Part shown: piece by piece, positions 57,627-64,000 of the stretch
Position numbering within the stretch: position 1 is the first letter of the stretch
Layout: each line of letters opens with the position of its first letter
DNA from: Neoceratodus forsteri
Taxonomy: Eukaryota > Chordata > Ceratodontiformes > Ceratodontidae
Reading direction: 5' to 3'
Length of the DNA: 64,000 bases
Assembly (NCBI GenBank): GCA_016271365.2
Contig: JADMNL010000022.1
Coordinates: 225,160,501-225,224,500, forward strand
The notes under the pieces: model-generated
What the model saw: the letters and a program-made list of their open reading frames with translations, nothing else
What the model was told of the DNA's origin: nothing
Database searches by the model: none
Translations under genes and position numbers: made by a program

Positions 57627-59415
57627 ACGGGAGACCTGGGAGAAGTGGAGAATAGGAGCTCCATAGGAGATAAGAGGGATGAGGGAGGAGGAAGCTATAG
57701 CAAGGTGGGAGGAGGAAGTTAGGTAGGGCTGAAGGTGGTACAGGAGTCCTAGTTTCTGATGAAGGGTCTTGACTGCAGTTATGACATGAGTGTCGAAAGT
57801 GAGGTGGGAATCTAAGGTGACACCCAGATATTTAAAGGATTGCACCAATTCAAGAGGGTCACCACAGAAAGACTAAATCACCAGGGGGAGGTAGAGAGGT
57901 TAGCTTAGGGGGTCTGGTGATAAAAGAGCATAGATCTAGCCTTCTTGGTTTTAAGGACAAGGAGATTGTTAAGAAAGCATGCCTCGAGATTCTGGAAATA
58001 CTATTGCAGTTGGAGGTTTAGCAAGGCCAGGTCAGAGGAGGACCTGTACAGGATGGTGTAATCAGTGTACATCTAGACTAACGCACCACCATAGTGCTGC
58101 AGAAGCTCATTAATAAATACAGAGAAGAGGAGAGGGCCAAGGATAGGCCCCTGAGGGATCCCATCCATTATGGCACTAAAAGGGGACATATGGCCAGCCC
58201 ATTTCACGCATTGAGTGCGGCCTGCGAGGTAGCTCAAAACCAGTTTACAGACAGGGAGTCAAGGCTGATGGAGAGAAGCGTGTGTTGCTGGAGGTTATGC
58301 TTGACAATGTCGAAAGCCTTGGTAAGGTCCACAAATATAGGTCTGGTGAATAGGCCTTTGTCTATAGAACTGAGGATGTCAGATGTTAACTTAATGAGGG
58401 AAGCGTGAGTGCTATGGGATTTATGAAAGTCATGCTGGTACATGGAGAGAGAGCTGTTAAGCTCTAGATGAGACTGAAGTTGAGTGTGGATTTTTTCCAG
58501 GATATTGGCAAGGGGCAAAGGATGGAGATGGGCCAGCATTTGTCGAATACAGAGTTAGGGCCATTCTTGTGGATAGGGACTATTATTGCAGCTTTCCACT
58601 TGCAAGGCATGGTGCTTGAGCAGAAATATTTCTTGAACAGGTCACGCACAGGAGAGGTAATGGCATACTAACATACTAAGAAGCCAGCAGATTAGACCCT
58701 ATGGTCTATCAAGTCTGCTTGACAATCAGTGCCTTCCCAGGGCACCATTGTTTGTCCCTCCCCCACTCTCCTTACAAGGTCCCCCACCCCCCAGCGGTAA
58801 TCTAGCATGAGCACCTAATTTTAAGAAGTGGAGCTCCTGGGAGTCAAACCCAGGTGAAGAAGTATCCTTAATGTTCCTAACATGATGCAGGACCTCCTTC
58901 TGAGTGGCCAACTTGAGGTGGAAGATGGGGCTATTAAGAGTGGCAGAGGGGGAGATAGGAGGGGAATTACAGGCAGGAACAGATGTCTTACATTTTGATA
59001 GGCCACTGAAGGTCTGGTTGAACTTGGTAGCTATAGTGTTGGGGTCAGTGACTTCAGAGCCATTGAGGTGCATAGTGTTGGGTAAGGATAAGGATTTGCC
59101 TTTTAATAGGAGTTTATCTGTCCCCCAGAATTCTTTAGAGTTACAGAAATTATTAGTTTGGAGGGTTTGGAGGAAAGAGCATTTAGCTGAGTGCAGCTTG
59201 CTCTTACATGGATTGAACACATGTCTGTAAGCCTGCCAGTCAGCAGGCTGACCAGAGCTCTTATATAACTTCCAGGCAGCATTTTGCATTGTCATGAGGT
59301 TTCTGAGTTCCTTAGAGAGCCATGGGGCATGGGCGCCCTTACATCTCCTCTTAACCATAGGAGCGTGGAGGTTGACTATGGAGTTAAAGGTGTTAGTGAA
59401 GAATTCCAAGGCCAT
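57627..59415 (-). pseudogene. LINE-B linker and reverse transcriptase
   Basis: 59415 downward gives the linker: HAPWLSKELRNLMTMQNAAWKLYKSSGQPADW and CNSKEFWGTDKLL. It then gives the first RT block, KEVLHHVRNIKDTSSPGFDS. After the CR1 insertion, 58649-58464 reads STMPCKWKAAIIVPIHKNG, and 58539-58234 reads FVDLTKAFDIVKHN with a preceding YQHDFHKSHSTHA. GIPQGPILGPLLFSVFIN near 58150 and MYTDYTILY near 58070 follow. 57848 downward reads FKYLGVTLDSHLTFDTHV, LISYGAPILHFSQVSR. Frameshifts and an altered catalytic pair make it inactive. Confidence 0.87.
58662..58795 (-). mobile_element. CR1 3'-end insertion (134 bp) in LINE-B
   Basis: The minus strand carries a CR1-like 3' UTR: agacttgatagaccatagggtct, then a ttagtatgttagtatg tail. 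It is flanked by ggtaat on both sides (58656-58661 and 58796-58801), a 6-bp target duplication. LINE-B linker/RT sequence lies on both sides. Confidence 0.8.
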
Positions 59416-59484
59416 ATCATCATTAGGTAGGTGCTTGACCAGAGGCCAGGCAGCCTGGGATAAGGAGGCTAAAAAGGCCTGAGG

Positions 59485-60444
59485 TCAAAATGAGGTCATA
59501 TCCCTGGATGACATGATTTTAGGGGGTGGGTTAGTAAAATTGTTCCTCCAAACACAGAAGGTTGGGGGGGTGTCACTCAGTGCATCAGGAAGTACACCAG
59601 ATGCAGTAATGTGACAGGGGCTGTTTGTGAGAACCCAGTTAAGGAGGGTGTGGTGACCAGACTTGTTATTGTGCCTGATAGGTTTGCTGATGAGCTGTGA
59701 CAGATGAACATCAGCAAGAGCATTGTGGACGGACCTCAACCCTGTACATAACCAATTATTGTTGAAGTCACCACATAGTACCAAGTAAGTGGGAGGTAGA
59801 CTGGACTAGGATGTAGTGAAGAAAATAAGAGATTAGGTGGGAGCACTAGGAGGGAGATAGATACAGCCAATTAGTAGTTTCTTTACTTGCCGAAGTAGTG
59901 AAGCAATATAGATGGATTCTACTGAACAGGCATCGTGGGGGGGGGGGTGCCAGCTCAGACACTGTCAAGGTGGAGTGAGCATACTGTATATGAGCATGCC
60001 ACCTCCACGCTTAGAAGGCCAATCATTCCTAAAGATGGTATTGCCAGGAATAGTCATCTCAGGGAAGAGGATGCCCGGTTTCAGTCAGGTCTCGGAGATG
60101 GCAAGCACATCAGAGCTATAATGCCGTGTCCAAGCTTCAAGCTCAGGATGTTTGGGTCTCATGCTGTGGATGTTCATATGGGAAATTTGCAGACCTTTAT
60201 TATTACTCCATGCCGGGGCAGGCAAGGCAAAGGGGGGGGGGTCAAGGGGGCCAGGGTTAGTTTCAATATCCCTTGAGAGGAAAAGTAGAGAGGTGAGTGG
60301 CACGGAATGCAATAGGAACTGGCAAGGCATTAAGACCAGACATAAATCAGAAGGCCACAGGTGGAGGGCTGTGAAAGCAGAGCTTAACAAAACATAGAGG
60401 CAAGAGGATTCACATGTTGGGAGGAGGGAAGATGTGAATGCCAT
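59485..60444 (-). pseudogene. LINE-B N-terminus and endonuclease
   Basis: The frame from ATG 60444 begins with a hydrophobic segment leading to SRDIETNPGP, then NNKGLQISHMNIHSMRPKHPEL. There HMNIHS is the Asn-containing first block of an APE endonuclease, and DVLAISET carries the catalytic Glu. After a gap in other frames, 59784-59485 reads MVLCGDFNNNWL (catalytic GDFN) and LLNWVLTNSPCHITASGVLPDALSDTPP. There the terminal SDH reads SDT, losing the catalytic His. The domain is therefore inactive. Confidence 0.85.
60247..60270 (-). other. Canonical 2A-like motif (DIETNPGP) in LINE-B
   Basis: The minus strand reads LLFLSRDIETNPGP about 60 codons after ATG 60444. D-I-E-T-N-P-G-P fits the 2A consensus D(V/I)ExNPGP exactly and follows a leucine-rich stretch, as in viral and LINE 2A peptides. 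The Gly normally before Asp is Arg here. Confidence 0.8.
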
Positions 60445-60559
60445 AAGTGAGTATGTACACAGTGATGTGGAAGGAGCTAAAAGCTATTGTGCCTTGTGCA
60501 TCCATGTAGACAGGAGGGAAAATAGTGACCTCTAGTGGACAGTTGCGAGAAGATGCAAA

Positions 60560-61400
60560 TAAAAAATAAGGGAAATAACCTGGGTAGTGCTGCAGTAGAA
60601 GGTAAAGGCTGAACTGAGTACTAGGGAATACAGGTAGACTATGTGGCCTAGTGGATGGTGAAGTATTAGGTTTCCACTTGTTCTGCCTACTAAGCACAGA
60701 GCCCCAAGCTAGGGATAACATGACCGGGGCGTGATCTGAGATAATGAAATTTCCTTGTGACACACCCAAAGTCTGGAAAAAATATCCAATGAAGTTAAAA
60801 TAACATCAATTTGGCTATAGGTGTCATAACTGGGGGAGTAACAAGTGAAGTCTTTATCTGTAAGGTAGAGAGATCTCCAGATATCGAACAGGCCATATTC
60901 TTATAAGAAAGAAGCAACTTCAATGGACAGGGCAGGTTCATACCGAGGCCCTGGGCCTGTCTTGTCAAGAGATGGGTCCAGTGCTAGTTTGAGATCCCCC
61001 ACAAGTACAGTAGAACTAGCTGTGGTGAGGATATTTACCTGAACTGACTGGTTAAAGGAGAGGTCGGGGCATTAGGGGCATTCACATTGCCCAGTATAAG
61101 TGGGTTACCCTGATAAGTGCGAGAAAGTATAAGGTCTTTAAACTCTTGTGATATGCTGAGCTGCAGACTTTTATTGCAGAGAATTATTACTATCTGTTTC
61201 CTAGTAGAATATGCACTGTAAAAATATTGACCAACCCATATATGTTCCAAACTGGCTGAATCTCCCTCCAGAAAATGGATTTCCTGGAGGAAAGCAATAT
61301 CACATCCCATATCACCAAGATATTTCAATATCTTTCTGTTTTAAAGGGCAATTTAAACCCCTAACATTCCAGAAAATTATCTTTAAATGGTTGATCAAGA
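60560..61400 (-). pseudogene. L1 ORF2 endonuclease (probably L1-D)
   Basis: The minus strand begins IIFWNVRGLNCPLKQKDIEI near 61385 (first endonuclease block). It continues CDIAFLQEIHFLEGDSAS (catalytic Glu), then VLVGDLKLAL (GDFN equivalent, altered), LFDIWRSLYLTDKDFTCYSPSYDTYSQID near 60870-60790, and SDHAPVMLSLAWG near 60710. It fades after KWKPNTSPS. It is on the same strand as, and supplies the domain missing from, the L1 at 46046-47712. Stops are present. Confidence 0.83.
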
Positions 61401-62754
61401 CATAGTAAATGGAGATAAACTTGAAAATAGAATAACAGTTATTTCTTGAACCCCTTCCCCAGTTCCAGGCCCCTCCACCCGTCACCCCTCAGGCTCCACC
61501 AACAACAACCACACAAGTTAGCTATAATTGAAATCAAGCTCTGGGCAACACTTTACTCTATAAGACAGTTAGGGAAAAGTAACTTAATTAAATAAAAATA
61601 ATAACAATCAACCACTGAGTGGTCTCACTCCCAGTGGAGGCACGCTGGATTCTTCTCTAATGGAAGAAGTTGGGGGGCTATTAAACCTATGGTCACACAG
61701 ATCTTGGAAAACACTGCAAGAAGAAGTGTCTCCTGCCACACCCTGTTCCCCTCCCTGTTAGTAAATAAGAGAGGACTGGGAAGAACACTTCATAAATATT
61801 AAGATTAGTCACAGGAGGAAGTGAAGGAGAGTCTGGTAGAGGGAAGGTATAGTCTTGGTGAGTTAGTGCCTTCATCATCCAGTAGAGGGTGTGAAACCCA
61901 CACCGAAAGTAAACCATACTCATTCAGTAAAGAAATGAGAGGAGTGGAACAAACAATTTGGAAGAAGAGTGGGTACAAATTATAGGGCAAGGAAATAGAT
62001 GTTTCAGAATATATTAGCCAGATTCAAAATATTTATGGTAAAGGAGAGGTTATTAAGAAGGCTGGAATGACCCATTAGCCCTGTAGAGCCGAGATCCCAT
62101 TCAAATCATTAAGTTCTTTAAGATGCCCAAGTCTTGTTTCACACATTGTACCAGTAACTGTATCTAATTTATAAAGCACTAAGCAGCATGATATACCACA
62201 TGAACACACATGAAAGTTAACAAAGGGAGCTGAAACCCACCAATAAATAAGACAGATTAGTATCATAGCACAGCATCTGCATCTGGATTAGCAGCATCTA
62301 CGTGGGAAATTAGAAAGAAAACCCACTCCTAATTACTCTTTATGTGGCAGAGTAATAGTGGCATTAAAATATTGAGCAAAGCATAAACGTTAACAAAGAA
62401 AGAAATAGCCTGGGGTGACTCTCATTCCATTCAACAAGCAGAAGGCCAGATTCACTCCTGGTACAGAGGGACTGTGTTAGCCTGTCGCTGCTTACACAGT
62501 GACTGCCCTTCCCCCCCTTTTATAGGTAGTCCTGGTCACGTGACCTCTCGCATGACCCGTCACTCTTTAAACTATTTTCTCTGTTGTTGTTTTCATACTG
62601 CTTTACCTCTAGAGTCACTGTTGTACTTACTGAGTTACACTGCAACCTTAGCATAATTTAACCCTTCCTATACATTAACCCTATATTACCTCACAGATTT
62701 ATTCTGTGCTAGTTCAATCTTAGTAACTGCATCCCAAGTGGCTCTCTCTATCCC
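61401..62754. other. Unassigned spacer upstream of the L1 endonuclease
   Basis: An L1 ORF1 would be expected here on the minus strand if the element were full length, but none is recognisable. No other family is recognised. Confidence 0.4.
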
Positions 62755-62835
62755 ATCCCACCTTGATTTGAACCATCAACCTCCCTCTTTGTAGTTGATG
62801 GTCCTAACCATTAGGCCATCCAACCAGCTACAGTG
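62755..62835 (-). mobile_element. tRNA-derived SINE head
   Basis: On the minus strand an A box TGGCCTAATGG (62818-62808) and a B box GGTTCAAATCAA (62774-62763) are correctly spaced. A related body appears to continue to lower coordinates, ending near 62690. A tRNA gene is less likely, since no clean acceptor pairing is visible. Confidence 0.6.
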
Positions 62836-63205
62836 TATCTTAGTTTTTTATGTCCCTTATTCCCCTTTATTGTAAATTGTTTCAGTCAAACTCCTACTTC
62901 TGTACTACTGCATGCATAGCATTGTTTGTTCTGTATGCCACTCTCCTTGTAAACCAACCCCACCCAGCAACCTGTTGTTCACTGTGCTTTCCTGGTGTAA
63001 CATTTCATTAAATAAGTAAACATTTCTACACACATGCCGTGCTGCTACATTTCTGCAGAACACTGAAAACTCACAGCTTAAAACTACATTATAACTCAGT
63101 TTACTGCTTCTACTGTATAACCATCCTCTCACCCCACCTTCAGCCTTTCTTTTTATCTCCAACACTATTTTTTCCCTACTCTTCCACTGTTATTTCTCTT
63201 CTCCT
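62836..63205. other. Unassigned spacer
   Basis: Nothing recognised. Confidence 0.4.
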
Positions 63206-63280
63206 TCTGTGGTACTTGAACCTTTGACCTTTTACACTTAAGGTTGTCACCCTACCACTGTGCTATTGGTTCCTAACCAA
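63206..63280 (-). mobile_element. tRNA-derived SINE head
   Basis: On the minus strand an A box TAGCACAGTGGT (63265-63254) and a B box GGTTCAAGTACC (63222-63211) are present. The B box matches that of the SINE at 33650, suggesting one family. Confidence 0.6.
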
Positions 63281-63779
63281 CTACTCCTGAATTTTTTCTC
63301 ACACTTATTCTTCTTCCCTACTCTTACCTAGCTGTTACTGCTACTAAGGAACCATCATGTGGTCTCCTGTCAGCTGCTCTGTGTTCATCCTCTGTCTGAC
63401 CTTACCTCTCCCCAATACACCTGCCTCGACCACCTCACCTCTGCATTTGCCTATACTCTCCAATTTCTCTACCACTGCTGTCTCTGTTTCAATGAGTGCT
63501 TCTGTATCCCTCTCACCTAATTTTCTGAATCAGACTAACAGCTTACCTTATCCCCACTTTCATCTTTGTCTCCTTTTTCTTCCACATATTTTCTCTCTCC
63601 CCTTCCTGTTACTGATACTAAAAACTCTCATAAAATATGACCACCCCCTACTTAAATTGCTTAGACATGTGTTAGTTCACATAGGTCTCTTCCTACTTCT
63701 TCTTTCCAGTACCATCTGCCATAACCTGGGACCAAGCTCATTGCCTTGCCCCTCCACCCACCTCATAGGTGGGCTAAAT
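63281..63779. other. Unassigned pyrimidine-rich segment
   Basis: The plus strand is open for 141 codons from 63357, but the product is leucine/serine/proline-rich low complexity without a domain. It is not called a gene. Confidence 0.4.
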
Positions 63780-64000
63780 TAATCAATCAAAATCTTTATT
63801 TTGCCAGGTGGAACATCATTGAGACAAGCTCATTTACAAGATGGACATGGGGCAAAACAATTGCCAACAGGGTTAAAACATAACAGGTTGAGTGAACGTA
63901 CATAACAATTATATAGTAATAATAACAACATAATAACATATAACTATCACATGTGACAAGATACTTGCACCAGAACATAGCAATAGGTTCAACAGGAGGT
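63780..64000 (-). mobile_element. 3' end of a LINE-C-like element
   Basis: On the minus strand the 3' UTR reads tccatcttgtaaatgagctt, then tgtctcaatgatgttc, aaataaagattttgattgatt. This is nearly the same as the LINE-C 3' UTR at 17945-18020. The hairpin position is 63820-63832. The element continues beyond the window. Confidence 0.88.

Larger units (their letters stand above)
51793..60450 (-). mobile_element. LINE-B: CR1/Rex1-group LINE, split by LINE-E
   Basis: The minus-strand LINE runs from a 5' region near 60450 through endonuclease, linker and RT to 57627. It resumes at 52540 with the C-terminal domain and 3' UTR, ending near 51793 in a tgttgaatgttgattg tail. Removing 52541-57626 restores the frame exactly across QVSR|LQPTYYRIARF. 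The catalytic RT block is degraded (YTDYTIL for YADDTxL). It carries a CR1 3'-end insertion at 58662-58795. The 5' boundary with L1 sequence is approximate. Confidence 0.88.

Noticed and set aside
63357..63782. 141-codon open frame, hydrophobic
   Set aside because: Leucine/serine/proline low complexity in a pyrimidine-rich tract; no signal of a real gene.

Overview
The window is non-genic vertebrate DNA. It is almost entirely transposable elements, simple repeats and tandem repeats, and I found no convincing host gene, rRNA, tRNA gene or CRISPR array. The mix includes an L2-type LINE, several CR1 copies, several Rex1/CR1-group LINEs, vertebrate L1, a Penelope-like fragment, a Gmr1-type Ty3/gypsy element, HARBI1-type DNA transposon genes, a MIR-like CORE-SINE and tRNA-derived SINEs. 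This points to a tetrapod or other sarcopterygian with a large, repeat-rich genome. An amphibian is my best guess, but the sequence alone does not settle it.

Layout. 0.6-2.75 kb: a 5'-truncated L2 LINE. 5.65-22.0 kb: one plus-strand L1 (L1-A) cut into pieces. A Penelope-like segment (from about 8.96 kb) interrupts its ORF2, and a Gmr1-type LTR retrotransposon (12279-21465, flanked by the 5-bp duplication gccat) lies in the ORF2 C-terminus. The LTR element is itself interrupted by a Rex1-like LINE (LINE-C, 15.26-18.02 kb). 23.5 kb: a MIR-like SINE relic. 24.2-33.0 kb: a GC-richer block with a spliced HARBI1-like transposase pseudogene and two divergent SANT/Myb-like genes. 33-41 kb: SINE, LINE and CR1 fragments plus two exon-like islands. 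41.4-44.4 kb: foldback structures and an element with 411-bp inverted arms. 44.4-47.7 kb: a CR1 copy abutting a minus-strand L1 (L1-D).

47.7-51.8 kb holds a 19-bp perfect palindrome, a GC-rich minisatellite, a ~298-bp satellite with a hairpin in each of its last four units, and a ~140-bp satellite. 51.8-60.45 kb is a minus-strand LINE (LINE-B) with a canonical 2A-like motif near its N-terminus. LINE-B is split by a near-full-length plus-strand LINE (LINE-E, 52541-57626) that carries three 480-bp tandem units at its 5' end. The LINE-B reading frame is restored exactly when LINE-E is removed. LINE-B also carries a 134-bp CR1 3'-end insertion with a 6-bp duplication. 60.6-61.4 kb is the endonuclease part of an L1 on the minus strand, possibly the other half of L1-D. 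62.7-64.0 kb: two tRNA-SINEs and the 3' end of another LINE-C-like copy.

All coding sequences carry frameshifts or stops, so these are relics; LINE-E looks least damaged. The most informative signals are structural: nested insertions with exact junctions, IN-before-RT order with a SCAN-like Gag, 2A-like motifs, a degenerate hammerhead core, tandem 5' units on a LINE, a 3'-UTR hairpin shared by four LINEs, satellite hairpins with compensatory changes, and long inverted repeats. Boundaries without a stated exact junction are approximate.
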